NCBI GenBank assembly: GCA_014859095.1
Contig: JACUUV010000002.1
Span: 62,001 to 126,000, forward strand
Direction of reading: 5' to 3'
Length of the DNA stretch: 64,000 nucleotides
DNA from: Clostridia bacterium
Lineage (GTDB): Bacteria; Bacillota; Clostridia; Peptostreptococcales; Acidaminobacteraceae
Of this stretch, positions 7,568-16,515 are shown one piece after another. Under the pieces are notes generated by a model. That model saw only the letters and a program-made list of their open reading frames with translations, did no database searches and was not told where the DNA came from. Each line of letters begins with the position of its first letter. Positions within the stretch are counted from its first letter, which is position 1. The translations under genes were made by a program, and so were the position numbers.

Positions 7568-9337
7568 ATGTTCAAAACCTGGTCCTTGAAGGAACTGTAC
7601 ACAAGCTTCGACTCAGCGGAATATAGAGCCGATTACGAGCAACTCGAACAACTGATCCATTCATTGGATTCTATCTCAGAAACATTAAAATCCTCGGAAT
7701 CCCTTGAACATTACTTCAGAACACTGGAAAAAATCCAACAAACCGCAATAAAACTCATCAGTTTCTCCAATCTTATGTTTTCTGTAGACACAAGTCATGA
7801 AAAAGCGTTACAGGCCAAAAACAAGCTTCAGAAGCTCCTGTCAAAAACCACTTCGGCAGAGACTCGTTTGACACAGTTTCTCAGTTCCACAGTAGATTTG
7901 GATACTTTGATCACAGGGTCTGAATATCTTGAATCATTGTCTTTTATCATAAGCGAACAGAAAAACAAATCAAGGCATATGCTCTCAGAACCCGAAGAAC
8001 TTCTTTTGTCAGAATTGAGCATCACTGGATCCAAATCATGGAATACGCTTCAAAGCAAACTCGTTTCGAAATTGACCGCTCCTTTTTCAGTTGATGGAGA
8101 GACCAAGGACCTTCCAATAACCACTATTAGAAATTTCGCATACGATCCCTCACCAGAAGTGCGAAAAAGGGCATATGAAACAGAATTGTCTGCCTACAAA
8201 ACGATTGACGAAGCCGTAGCAATGGCATTGAACAGCATAAAAGGAGAAGTCATAACCACCAGCAAGATGAGAGGCTACGATTCTCCTCTCCATATGACAC
8301 TCAAAGATTCCAGAATGACCAAAGGAACACTGGACGCCATGATGACAGCCATCGAAGATTCACTTCCCGAATTCCAAAATTACTTATGGACCAAAGCCAA
8401 AGTCCTTGGACACGAAAAAGGATTGCCTTTTTATGATTTGTTTGCACCCGTAGGCTCTTTTTCAAAACAATATGCATTTGAAGAAGGCAGTCAATTTGTT
8501 GTGGATAATTTCAGAAGTTTTTCAGACAAACTAGCAAATGTGGCCCAAATGGCCTTAGATAACCATTGGATTGACGTCGAACCCAGAGAGGGGAAGGTCA
8601 GTGGTGCCTTCTGCGCTTCATTGCACCCACTTGGGCAATTCAGAATCATGCTCAATTATACCGGAAATCTCAGTGACGTGACCACCATGGCACACGAACT
8701 CGGCCACGGATATCACGCCATTTGCACAAACGATGAAAACATACTCAATACCCATTACCCGATGCCACTCGCGGAAACCGCATCAACTTTCTGTGAGACA
8801 ATTGTCAACAACGCTGCACTGGGCATCGCTTCGGCTGAAGAATCCATAACCATTCTCGAAAACAGCTTGCAAGATGCCACACAAGTCATTTGCGACATAT
8901 TCTCTAGATACACCTTTGAAACGGACCTGTTTGAAAACAGATCTGACCATCCCCTTTCGGTATCCGAATTGAATGCCTTGATGACCAACGCACAGAAGAA
9001 AGCTTATGGAGAAGGCTTGGATAAAAACAGTCTTCACCCTTACATGTGGTTGATCAAGCCCCATTATTACTCGGCTGAACGCAATTTTTACAATTTCCCG
9101 TATGCTTTCGGACTTTTATTCGCCAAAGGATTATATGCCAAATATTTGGAAAATCCTGAATTCTTCAAAGCAAACTATGATGAGTTGTTGGCAGTATCCG
9201 GTAGGCTCTCCATTGTCGATGTCTGCAAAACGATGTCCATCGATGTGGAATCGGTCGACTTCTGGAACGCTTCATTGAATATCATAAAAAAAGACATTGA
9301 CTTATTTATAAAACTTACAGCCTCGGAGGTATTATGA
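7568..9337 (+). CDS. M3 family oligoendopeptidase (PepF-like), copy 1
   Basis: 589 residues, the usual length for PepF/M3B peptidases. The zinc motif H-E-L-G-H-G-Y-H (about residue 377) is intact, with the downstream glutamate ligand in P-L-A-E-T-A-S-T-F-C-E-T. A-F-C-A-S-L lies in the strand before the active site. It is a soluble cytoplasmic metallopeptidase cleaving short peptides; no signal peptide is seen. The start ATG follows GGGAGG. Its TGA overlaps the ATG of a second M3 gene by 4 nt, so the two are translationally coupled. The paralogues differ throughout and are an old duplication. Confidence 0.94.
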   Translation: MFKTWSLKELYTSFDSAEYRADYEQLEQLIHSLDSISETLKSSESLEHYFRTLEKIQQTAIKLISFSNLMFSVDTSHEKALQAKNKLQKLLSKTTSAETRLTQFLSSTVDLDTLITGSEYLESLSFIISEQKNKSRHMLSEPEELLLSELSITGSKSWNTLQSKLVSKLTAPFSVDGETKDLPITTIRNFAYDPSPEVRKRAYETELSAYKTIDEAVAMALNSIKGEVITTSKMRGYDSPLHMTLKDSRMTKGTLDAMMTAIEDSLPEFQNYLWTKAKVLGHEKGLPFYDLFAPVGSFSKQYAFEEGSQFVVDNFRSFSDKLANVAQMALDNHWIDVEPREGKVSGAFCASLHPLGQFRIMLNYTGNLSDVTTMAHELGHGYHAICTNDENILNTHYPMPLAETASTFCETIVNNAALGIASAEESITILENSLQDATQVICDIFSRYTFETDLFENRSDHPLSVSELNALMTNAQKKAYGEGLDKNSLHPYMWLIKPHYYSAERNFYNFPYAFGLLFAKGLYAKYLENPEFFKANYDELLAVSGRLSIVDVCKTMSIDVESVDFWNASLNIIKKDIDLFIKLTASEVL

Positions 9338-11115
9338 AGAACACATGGAACCTCGAAGCGCTCTATAAAGGCTTTGATTCACCTGAATTTCAAAGTGATC
9401 TTGATGCCATAGAACGACTTCAGGACAAATATACGAAATGGATTGAAGACTGCAATCAAGAAACCTTTGATTCAGCAGTACTCACAGAAACATTTTTGAA
9501 TTATTTGATCGAAGACACAATCCGCTTAAGACGTCTACATGCGTTTGGTCATCTGAATTTCGCTGTGGATTCCAGATCGGAGAAAGCGATTTCATTGGTC
9601 AGCAAAATTCAAAGCAAGCAAAGTGAATTGACAGAACCTATGGTATCTTTCAAAATGCTTCTGAAAACTATTGATTTGGATGAACTTTGCAGAAATTCCG
9701 AACTGATCGATGCACACCGTTTCTTCCTTGAAGAATCCATTTCGTCCACGGATCATATGCTTTCCTTGAACGAGGAAGTTTTGATTTCCAAGATGAAACT
9801 CACCGGTTCAAGCTCATGGGAAACCCTCCAAAGCAAAGTGTCATCACAACTGAATGGCACCGTCAAAATTGATGGGAAAACTGAGACCTGGCCTATCATG
9901 AAGATTCGTAATCTCGCGTTTTCAAAAGACCCCGAAATGAGACGACTAGGCTACGAATCAGAGCTTGCATCATATAAAAAACATGAGGAGATCTCCGCAG
10001 CCGCACTCAACGGCATCAAAGGGGAAGTGCTTACTGTGAGCAAGTTGAGAGGATATGATACTCCACTTGACGAAACATTGACGAATTCACGGATGAACCG
10101 TGAAATCTTAAATGCAATGATCGAAACCATGGAGGACTTTCTGCCTGAATTCAGACGTTATGTGCTACTCAAGGCAAAATTGATCGGTCATGACGGTCCA
10201 ATGCCTTTTTATGATCTTTTTGCACCAGTATCCGATTTGGACCAAGAGTTCACTGTGGATGAGGCTAAAGCTTTCATCATAAAGTACTTCGGTGATTTCA
10301 GCGAAGATCTGTCCAATTTTGCAAAGAAGAGTTTCGAACAGGATTGGATTGACTTTGAACCTCGCGAAGGCAAGGTAGGAGGAGCCTTCTGTTCCAACAT
10401 TCCAAGTATAAAGGAAAGCCGCATCTTGACAAATTTCACCGGAAAACTTAAAAACGTCCTGACACTGGCCCATGAACTGGGACATGGTTTTCATGGCGAT
10501 CGCATCATGGGCGAAAGCATTTTGAACACGACTTACCCCATGCCGCTCGCCGAGACCGCTTCGATTTTCTGCGAAACAATCGTCAGAAACGCTGTTTTGA
10601 AAGATGCAAATGAAGACTTGTCGTTATCTATACTGGAAAACAGTCTGCAAGGTGCGACTGGTGTCGTTGTGGATATCCTATCGAGATTCTACTTTGAATC
10701 GAAAGTGTTTGAAATCAGAAAAGATCACCCGCTTTCAGTCAGTGAGCTGAACGCTCTGATGCTGGATTCGCAGAAAAAAGCATACGGTGAATGTCTGGAT
10801 CCGGATTGCCTACATCCATACATGTGGCTTAACAAAACACACTATTATTACGCCTCAAGAAATTTTTACAATTTTCCTTATGCATTTGGTCTCCTCTTCG
10901 CTCGAGGACTTTATGCCATCTATCTCGAAAAGGGTGACTCATTTATCCCCGAGTACGATGCTCTCCTTAAGGCAACCGGCAAAATGAGTATATATGATGT
11001 CTGTAAACTGGTCGGAATCGATCCCACCCAAAAATCGTTTTGGAAAGCATCACTTGATCAAATCAAGAGCGAAGTGGACGCATTTGAAGCTATTGTAAAA
11101 GCTAAAACCCAATAA
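9334..11115 (+). CDS. M3 family oligoendopeptidase (PepF-like), copy 2
   Basis: 593 residues, homologous along its full length to the preceding gene and starting in its stop codon (ATGA overlap). It has an intact H-E-L-G-H-G-F-H zinc motif and the P-L-A-E-T-A-S-I-F-C-E-T ligand region. It also shares P-F-Y-D-L-F-A-P-V, E-P-R-E-G-K-V-G-G-A-F-C and the C-terminal R-N-F-Y-N-F-P-Y-A-F-G-L-L-F-A. Both copies look active, so they probably differ in peptide preference. With rocB-like and pcp genes nearby, the region leans to peptide and amino-acid catabolism, though the genes are not in one operon. Confidence 0.94.
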   Translation: MKNTWNLEALYKGFDSPEFQSDLDAIERLQDKYTKWIEDCNQETFDSAVLTETFLNYLIEDTIRLRRLHAFGHLNFAVDSRSEKAISLVSKIQSKQSELTEPMVSFKMLLKTIDLDELCRNSELIDAHRFFLEESISSTDHMLSLNEEVLISKMKLTGSSSWETLQSKVSSQLNGTVKIDGKTETWPIMKIRNLAFSKDPEMRRLGYESELASYKKHEEISAAALNGIKGEVLTVSKLRGYDTPLDETLTNSRMNREILNAMIETMEDFLPEFRRYVLLKAKLIGHDGPMPFYDLFAPVSDLDQEFTVDEAKAFIIKYFGDFSEDLSNFAKKSFEQDWIDFEPREGKVGGAFCSNIPSIKESRILTNFTGKLKNVLTLAHELGHGFHGDRIMGESILNTTYPMPLAETASIFCETIVRNAVLKDANEDLSLSILENSLQGATGVVVDILSRFYFESKVFEIRKDHPLSVSELNALMLDSQKKAYGECLDPDCLHPYMWLNKTHYYYASRNFYNFPYAFGLLFARGLYAIYLEKGDSFIPEYDALLKATGKMSIYDVCKLVGIDPTQKSFWKASLDQIKSEVDAFEAIVKAKTQ

Positions 11116-11136
11116 CCAAACGGATGTTTGCCCACA

Positions 11137-11229
11137 CTATCCACAGTTTTATCCACAATTTGCTGTTTTACTTGTTGAAATCATGTTAATTTAAGCCCTT
11201 TACAGTGGGGATAAGATAAGTTATACACA
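11137..11229. other. Three DnaA-box-like 9-mers
   Basis: Consensus TTATCCACA at 11149-11157, one-mismatch CTATCCACA at 11137-11145 (12 bp apart) and TTATACACA at 11221-11229, all in the same orientation. They sit in the space between converging genes, which contains no ORF. Confidence 0.55.
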
Positions 11230-11266
11230 AAAAAAGACCATGCGCTTGCACAGTCTTTTTTTGTGT
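11225..11266. terminator. Terminator between the M3 peptidase pair and the rocB-like gene
   Basis: 14-bp perfect stem ACACAAAAAAAGAC/GTCTTTTTTTGTGT with a 14-nt loop. The A7/T7 tracts serve both strands, between convergent genes. Confidence 0.85.
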
Positions 11267-11279
11267 GATGCCCTTTTGA

Positions 11280-12779
11280 TCATATATTTTTGAGCAAATC
11301 TCTGATGATTTCAGGCACGGTCTCCACAACATCGGGGATGAAGACGCGTTCTGTGATCCTATTGAGATCTTTTCCCCACGGCCCGATATTGATCACTTCA
11401 ACCCCCAATTCCTCAATCAAGTCAAAGTGAATCTTAAAATCGATTGGCATAAGGCTCTTGATTTTATGGTTTTGACTGCCCATGCTTTTAAGAAAACTCA
11501 TATCCGATATCCCCATAAAGAACGGTTCTTTTTGAAGTTTCAAATGATGATCGGCCACACTTTTTTCAAGAATCTGCTTGATTGCAGCCTCATAGTGAAT
11601 GCCACTGTCGACAACTGGATAAAACGGCGCCAGCAAACCGATGATAATCATCGGTTTATTGCTTTTCATCGATTCCATCAATCCTTTGGTGATGACCAAT
11701 GAAAGATCTTGAATGGATAATTCGGTATGAGCTGATGCTATTCTGTCAATCAACGCATTCGTATCCACCTGCTCAGATACAATTTTCATCAACTCTTCAA
11801 AATAAAGAACTTCGACATCAAACTCATGACAACATTCATAACTTGGTAATCCTTGCTTTCTGAGGAATTCATTATATGAATAATTATATTGGTTGATGGC
11901 ATCTTCAGCAGACCATATACAAAGGGATTTCAGCTGATTCATTTTCTTTTCCAGGTTGTCCTTCAAATAGAGCCAATTGAAATAGGACGCTGTAAACTCA
12001 GGCATCGACACATCATAATTGTCTTTCATGGACTTGATGCCTAAAAACACTGGAGGCGGCGACATTTTTCCATCCACGACATCCCCCATCTCGGTATTGA
12101 ACTCAATGGCTTTTATGACCTCATTCATCATTCCCACTGAACTTAACCCGGAAAAAGGAATTCCTGCATGTGATGGTGATCCTTTGGTCACAATGAATGG
12201 TAACATTTTCCCAACAGAGCCCGTATGCACCTTGAAAACTTCCGGTTCATTTTTTTGTTGAGGTTCTGAAAGTATGGCCAACTTATAGGACAACTTGAAT
12301 TGTTTCTTCAATTTCTTGAGAACAAGAGTGGCACTTCGCATTCCGACAGACATGCCCTCTTCATCCGGCACACTCAGCAATAGCAGATTAGGATAATCAT
12401 TGCCGTCAGATGTATCCAACAAACGCAATTGAATCGCCAAACCCGCTTTCATGTCACAGCTTCCCCTACCATATAGCCACTCTTCATCATCGTCGTAGTC
12501 GTAATTCTCATAGGTCTCAAGACCAACCGTATCATAGTGTCCAAAAAGTATGACAGTCTTTTCGCTGGAATTATTTTTGAATGCCCAAACGACCTGTCTT
12601 CCCATTAAATCATTTTCAACCACTTCTGAACCAAAGTGGGTGGGATTTTGTTTGAAGTACTTCATTTGTTTTATAATAGACATGATCGTCAGTTCAAATT
12701 TTTTTTCATAAACGGTTCCATTGTCGCTTCGAACCGTTATCAATTTTTTTAGCAAATCCAATGTTTCCATATCGCGCAT
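11280..12779 (-). CDS. M20 family peptidase, RocB-like
   Basis: 499 residues, longer than typical M20 deacylases (about 400) and matching the RocB group linked to arginine use in Bacillus. The metal-binding motifs are present: G-H-Y-D-T-V (H and following D), G-R-G-S-C-D-M-K-A-G (bridging D), P-D-E-E-G-M-S-V-G (catalytic E) and S-E-P near residue 170. An insert with Tyr/Asp-rich text (Y-E-N-Y-D-Y-D-D-D-E-E) lies before the second motif. The predicted role is hydrolysis of a peptide or N-acyl amino acid; the substrate is unknown. It has its own promoter at 12822-12850 and terminator. Confidence 0.87.
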   Translation of the reverse strand: MRDMETLDLLKKLITVRSDNGTVYEKKFELTIMSIIKQMKYFKQNPTHFGSEVVENDLMGRQVVWAFKNNSSEKTVILFGHYDTVGLETYENYDYDDDEEWLYGRGSCDMKAGLAIQLRLLDTSDGNDYPNLLLLSVPDEEGMSVGMRSATLVLKKLKKQFKLSYKLAILSEPQQKNEPEVFKVHTGSVGKMLPFIVTKGSPSHAGIPFSGLSSVGMMNEVIKAIEFNTEMGDVVDGKMSPPPVFLGIKSMKDNYDVSMPEFTASYFNWLYLKDNLEKKMNQLKSLCIWSAEDAINQYNYSYNEFLRKQGLPSYECCHEFDVEVLYFEELMKIVSEQVDTNALIDRIASAHTELSIQDLSLVITKGLMESMKSNKPMIIIGLLAPFYPVVDSGIHYEAAIKQILEKSVADHHLKLQKEPFFMGISDMSFLKSMGSQNHKIKSLMPIDFKIHFDLIEELGVEVINIGPWGKDLNRITERVFIPDVVETVPEIIRDLLKNI

Positions 12780-12821
12780 ATAGTCATCATCCTTAAATAA
12801 TCAATAGTTTAGTGTTAACAT

Positions 12822-12850
12822 ATTATCTCATTATCTTAAGGCTTTTACAA
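12822..12850 (-). promoter_or_regulatory. Promoter of the rocB-like gene
   Basis: On the minus strand TTGTAA (12845-12850), 17-bp spacer, GATAAT (12822-12827), about 43 nt before the start codon. Confidence 0.6.
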
Positions 12851-12885
12851 CGTCAAATGCTGTTTTTTTGACGACCTAAGGGGCT

Positions 12886-13986
12886 TCACAAATCATAATA
12901 GGACATAAATTCTCTTGGTGAAGGCATTATGCTTTCGGCAGCAGCTTCCTTTTTCAAATATTTGATTTGGTTGTCAAGGAGCTCTTTGGTGAAAACTTCT
13001 CCCCTAAGCAAATACTCTGAATCCGATTCCAATGCACTTATGGTCTCATAAAGATTTTTTGGTAACCCCTTGATCTTGCGCTTTTGGTCATCAGGCAAAT
13101 CAAAGACGTTCACGTCATATGGTCCATAGCCTTCAATCATGGGATCGATTTCATTCATTATTCCATCCACAGCTGCCATGACCAATGCTGAAAATGCCAG
13201 ATAAGGATTGGCCGTTGCATCAGAAGGCCTGAACTCGAATCGTTTTTCATTCGGCTCAGTCGCATACCCCGGAATTCTTATGACCGAACTTCTATTTGCA
13301 GTTCCAAAACAGATACTCACCGGAGCCTCATACCCTGGGACAAGTCTTTTATATGCATTTGTGCTCGGATTGGTAAACGCCATCAATGAAGCAGAGTGCC
13401 TCAAAAGTCCTCCAATAGCATAGAGCCCGATTTTACTCATATCGGAATATCCGCCCTTTTCATAAAAAAGTGGCATCTCTCCATCATAAAGTTGAATATG
13501 GACATGCATGCTTCTATCACCCATGACCAACGTATTGTCAAAATCCAGTTCAATTTCCTGTTGACCCGGTCCTCCGACCTCCGGATGGTGGTATTTTACT
13601 GGAACACACAGGTTTTCAAGCATCAAGACCATCTCATTGCGCATATCGAAATTGACGTCTTTGGGAAGATCTACATGATAACCGCCATGGTGGGCGACGA
13701 TATATCCGTTGTTGTCTATAGTATCAGAATTCCAATGCGCCTGCTTAGCATCCAATTTATAGCCATACGATTCAGGTTTCATGCTGAAATGCATCGAATC
13801 AAAGGTATAATATTCAAATTCAGGACCCAGTAGTACCTTTGTCGCTATCTTTTCATCCCGGATAAACGCTTCAGCTTTTTCGCAAACGAACCGGGGATCA
13901 CTTTCAAATCTTGTATGGACTTCACCGAGTTTAAAGACTTTGGTCATAAAAACCAAAGTTTTGATTTGTGCGAAAATTCCGACAGT
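12886..13986 (-). pseudogene. glnA: Glutamine synthetase remnant, N-terminus and an internal block missing
   Basis: The frame is clearly a class I glutamine synthetase catalytic domain: R-F-E-S-D-P-R-F, G-P-E-F-E-Y-Y-T-F-D, H-H-G-G-Y-H-V-D, P-G-Q-Q-E-I-E-L-D-F, N-P-S-T-N-A-Y-K-R-L, R-S-S-V-I-R-I-P and F-E-F-R-P-S-D-A-T-A-N-P-Y. Two things are wrong. The N-terminal beta-grasp domain (about 90 residues, supplying part of each active site) is absent; family-like text can be read back only to about 13986, where a stop occurs. Between L-V-M-G-D-R and S-M-H-V-H about 33 residues are deleted in frame, removing the N-G-x-G glutamate-binding loop. No ribosome binding site precedes the ATG at 13947 or the TTG at 13956. 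It is probably inactive; an active copy should exist elsewhere. Confidence 0.8.
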
Positions 13987-13996
13987 TTATCTTTGA

Positions 13997-14025
13997 TTGA
14001 AAAGACTACCTCAGATTGTTATAAT
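13997..14025 (+). promoter_or_regulatory. rnhA: Promoter of rnhA
   Basis: -35 TTGAAA (13997-14002), 17-bp spacer, -10 TATAAT (14020-14025), followed by GAGGTGA and the ATG at 14042. It abuts the broken 5' end of the glutamine synthetase remnant. Confidence 0.8.
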
Positions 14026-14041
14026 AACGTTGAGGTGACTT

Positions 14042-14587
14042 ATGAAAAATATAATTATTTTCTGCGATGGTGCCTGCTCAGGCAATGGTCAGACTGAAAA
14101 CGTCGGCGGTTGGGGAGCAGTACTCAAGCATAATGATCAAGTCAAGGAAATATACGGCGGTTCAGATCAGACCACAAACAACATCATGGAGCTTACAGCG
14201 GCAATCGAAGCACTTAAACAACTCAAATCCAAGAAACTGAAAGTTGATATCTATTCCGATAGCGCATACGTGGTGAACTGTTTCAGAAATGGATGGTATC
14301 ACAAATGGATGATCAACGGATGGCAGACATCAAAAAAAGAGCCTGTTGAAAACAAACTCTTGTGGCAAACGCTTATTGAACTGGTGAACGCTTTTGAACA
14401 AGTGACATTTTATAAAATCAAAGGACATCTTGATGTCAAAAAGACAGCCGATGTTGTTAAATGGCACATCAAGTTCAATACCGACAACAAGACCAACTTG
14501 ACTCTTGAGGAATTCAAGTCACTCATTGAACTGAATCATTTGGCAGATGCACTGGCCAACAAAGGTATGGAACCCTTCAAGAAGTGA
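14042..14587 (+). CDS. rnhA: Ribonuclease HI
   Basis: 181 residues. The catalytic acidic residues are in place: D in I-F-C-D-G-A-C-S-G-N, E in N-N-I-M-E-L-T-A-A, D in Y-S-D-S-A-Y-V, and D in N-H-L-A-D-A-L-A-N-K. K-I-K-G-H gives the conserved His. An insert of about 25 residues separates K-G-H from the last Asp, lengthening the protein over the E. coli form (155). It degrades RNA in RNA-DNA hybrids (R-loops, primers). The stop codon directly abuts that of pcp (TGA|TCA) with no spacer, and no terminator is visible. Confidence 0.93.
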   Translation: MKNIIIFCDGACSGNGQTENVGGWGAVLKHNDQVKEIYGGSDQTTNNIMELTAAIEALKQLKSKKLKVDIYSDSAYVVNCFRNGWYHKWMINGWQTSKKEPVENKLLWQTLIELVNAFEQVTFYKIKGHLDVKKTADVVKWHIKFNTDNKTNLTLEEFKSLIELNHLADALANKGMEPFKK

Positions 14588-15229
14588 TCAGTGGGTAGAT
14601 CCGTCAGCAACAGCGATATCATCTTTCACCGTGCAGCTGACGATTATTGTTGTCTCTATCGCTCTTACGATGTCATCGATCGACATGGATGGCTGTACAG
14701 GATTCTTGACAGCTTGCTCCGGTGCGAATGGCACATGCATGAATCCACCTTTGATTTCCAGATCATTTGAGGCAATATAATCACAAAGACCATAGAGTAT
14801 ATGATTGCACACGTAAGTTCCTGCGCTATTGGAGACTTGGGCAGGTATGCCCCTGTCATTGATCGCGCTCACGATAGCCTTGATTGGCAACGTGGAGAAA
14901 TAGGCGTCAGGGCCTTTGGGATTGATTCTTTGATCCGCAGGCGTCTTGCCTTTATTATCAGGTATGCGCGCATCATCGACATTGATTCCAACCCGTTCCA
15001 GTGTGACGGATGCTCTCCCCCCTGCCTGACCCACACAAATGACAACATCCGGTTTGTTCAACCGAATCAACTGTTCCAACACATCAATGGATTGATGAAA
15101 CACAACCGGCAATGAAGCTTTGATCACTTCTATGTGACCGAGCTTTTTTTCTATTTTCATCACCGCTTGCAGTGCCGGATTGATTGGTTCTCCTCCAAAG
15201 GGTTCAAATCCGGTAATCAAAACTCTCAT
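14588..15229 (-). CDS. pcp: Pyroglutamyl-peptidase I
   Basis: 213 residues, the normal length for C15 peptidases. It begins V-L-I-T-G-F-E-P-F-G-G. The catalytic triad regions are visible: Glu in V-T-L-E-R-V-G-I-N, Cys in S-A-G-T-Y-V-C-N-H-I-L-Y-G, His in G-F-M-H-V-P-F. It removes N-terminal pyroglutamate from peptides in the cytoplasm. Its start overlaps the stop of the upstream HD-domain gene (ATGA, 4 nt), so the two are coupled in one operon. Confidence 0.94.
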   Translation of the reverse strand: MRVLITGFEPFGGEPINPALQAVMKIEKKLGHIEVIKASLPVVFHQSIDVLEQLIRLNKPDVVICVGQAGGRASVTLERVGINVDDARIPDNKGKTPADQRINPKGPDAYFSTLPIKAIVSAINDRGIPAQVSNSAGTYVCNHILYGLCDYIASNDLEIKGGFMHVPFAPEQAVKNPVQPSMSIDDIVRAIETTIIVSCTVKDDIAVADGSTH

Positions 15230-15786
15230 ATCAAAGACAGCCCTTCTTTTTCTAGTTCGATTTCGCGTGTTTTAAGCGCGCCTATCACGTTATCGATGTG
15301 TTCAGTAAAATCAACACCAAGTTCCTCAGCACTCCTCAGTACTCCCTCTCTGTCGACAGCTCGAGCAAATGCCTTGTCCTTCAACTTCTTCTTTACGGAT
15401 TTCGAAGCCAAACCTTCAAATTTGTCAGGACGAACCAGAGCCACGGCTATTACGAAACTCGCCATTTCGTCAACCGCATAAAGGACCTTTGCCATCATTG
15501 TTTCTCTAGGCGTGTTCGTATAATCTCCATGTCCTTTGACAGCAAGGGCAAAATCCTCATCAAAGCCTTTCTCTCTCAGCCACTCGGTGCCGATATACGG
15601 ATGCTCATCAGGATGTTTTTCAAAATCAATATCGTGAAGTAATCCGCAGAGCCCCCATCGTTCTTCATCTTCCCCATATATTTTGGCATAACCACGCATG
15701 GCCGCTTCAACAGCCAAGCAATGTTTGATCAGACTTTCGCTCTCAACTTTTTCTCTCAACCAGGTCATTCCTTCCATTCTATCCAT
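15226..15786 (-). CDS. HD-domain hydrolase
   Basis: 186 residues. The metal-binding HD pattern is present: H in L-I-K-H-C-L-A-V-E, the H-D pair in C-G-L-L-H-D-I-D-F-E-K-H, H in V-K-G-H-G-D-Y and D in A-V-D-E-M-A-S-F. Such single-domain proteins are metal-dependent phosphohydrolases of nucleotides or related compounds; the substrate is unknown. GAGGAGG precedes the ATG. It is first in an operon with pcp (4-nt overlap), but a functional link to pyroglutamyl peptides is not evident. Confidence 0.85.
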   Translation of the reverse strand: MDRMEGMTWLREKVESESLIKHCLAVEAAMRGYAKIYGEDEERWGLCGLLHDIDFEKHPDEHPYIGTEWLREKGFDEDFALAVKGHGDYTNTPRETMMAKVLYAVDEMASFVIAVALVRPDKFEGLASKSVKKKLKDKAFARAVDREGVLRSAEELGVDFTEHIDNVIGALKTREIELEKEGLSLI

Positions 15787-15906
15787 ATGATCCTCCTCTT
15801 TGATTTCGATTCTCGAAATAATTTCTTATCTCTTATAATAAATGAAAAAAAAGCCCAATGCAACACGACATTGCAATGAACTTTTGATATTTTTCTGAAA
15901 ATTTAA

Positions 15907-16482
15907 TTAATAATTGGTTTCTTTGAGTTCGAAATGCGCTTTGTCATGTAAACATGTCGGACATACTTCAGGTGCTTCGTTGCCTTCGTGAACGTATCCA
16001 CATTTGTTGCATTTCCATCTTACCACTTCGTCTCTTTTGAAAACGATGTCGTTTTCAATATTGCTTGCGAGTTTGTTGTATCTGTTTTCATGCTCGATTT
16101 CAGCCTTTGATATGAAATCAAATGTCGCAGCCACTTTCGGGAAACCTTCTTCACGCGCAATTTTAGCAAATTCAGGATAAAGAGTGGTCCACTCTTCGTT
16201 CTCTCCCATTGCCGCAGCTTTGAGGTTCTCAAGTGTTGTGCCAACTTTTCCGGCAGGATAAGTTGCTGTGATTTCAACATTTCCTCCTTCGAGGTAACTG
16301 AAAAATCTTCCCGCATGGACACGCTCGTTATCAGCGGTTTCCATAAAGATGTCTGCTATTTGTCTAAAGCCCTCTTTTTCAGCTTGCTTGGCAAACATCT
16401 GATATCTGTTTCTTGCTTGTGACTCACCTGCAAATGCTTTCAATAAATTCTGCTCTGTTTTCGTTCCCTTAATACTCGCCAT
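15907..16482 (-). CDS. rbr: Rubrerythrin
   Basis: 191 residues. An N-terminal ferritin-like di-iron domain has E-S-Q-A-R-N-R-Y and the E-T-A-D-N-E-R-V-H motif. The C-terminal rubredoxin-like domain has C-N-K-C-G-Y and C-P-T-C. It reduces hydrogen peroxide to water with electrons from rubredoxin, protecting anaerobes. It is the last gene of the rubredoxin-perR-sor-ftn-rbr series, 33 nt after ferritin. Its partner rubredoxin is encoded at the head of the series. A T-run with a weak hairpin follows at about 15845-15875. Confidence 0.95.
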   Translation of the reverse strand: MASIKGTKTEQNLLKAFAGESQARNRYQMFAKQAEKEGFRQIADIFMETADNERVHAGRFFSYLEGGNVEITATYPAGKVGTTLENLKAAAMGENEEWTTLYPEFAKIAREEGFPKVAATFDFISKAEIEHENRYNKLASNIENDIVFKRDEVVRWKCNKCGYVHEGNEAPEVCPTCLHDKAHFELKETNY

Positions 16483-16515
16483 GTTATTTTACCCTCCAAT
16501 TTAAAGTTTAATTCG

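Noticed and set aside
10165..10494. A 109-codon minus-strand ORF inside the second M3 peptidase
   Set aside because: It is a shadow of strongly coding sequence on the other strand, with no start signal of its own.
13915..14097. A 60-codon + strand ORF over the rnhA start
   Set aside because: It is out of frame with rnhA, overlaps the glutamine synthetase remnant and lacks a ribosome binding site.
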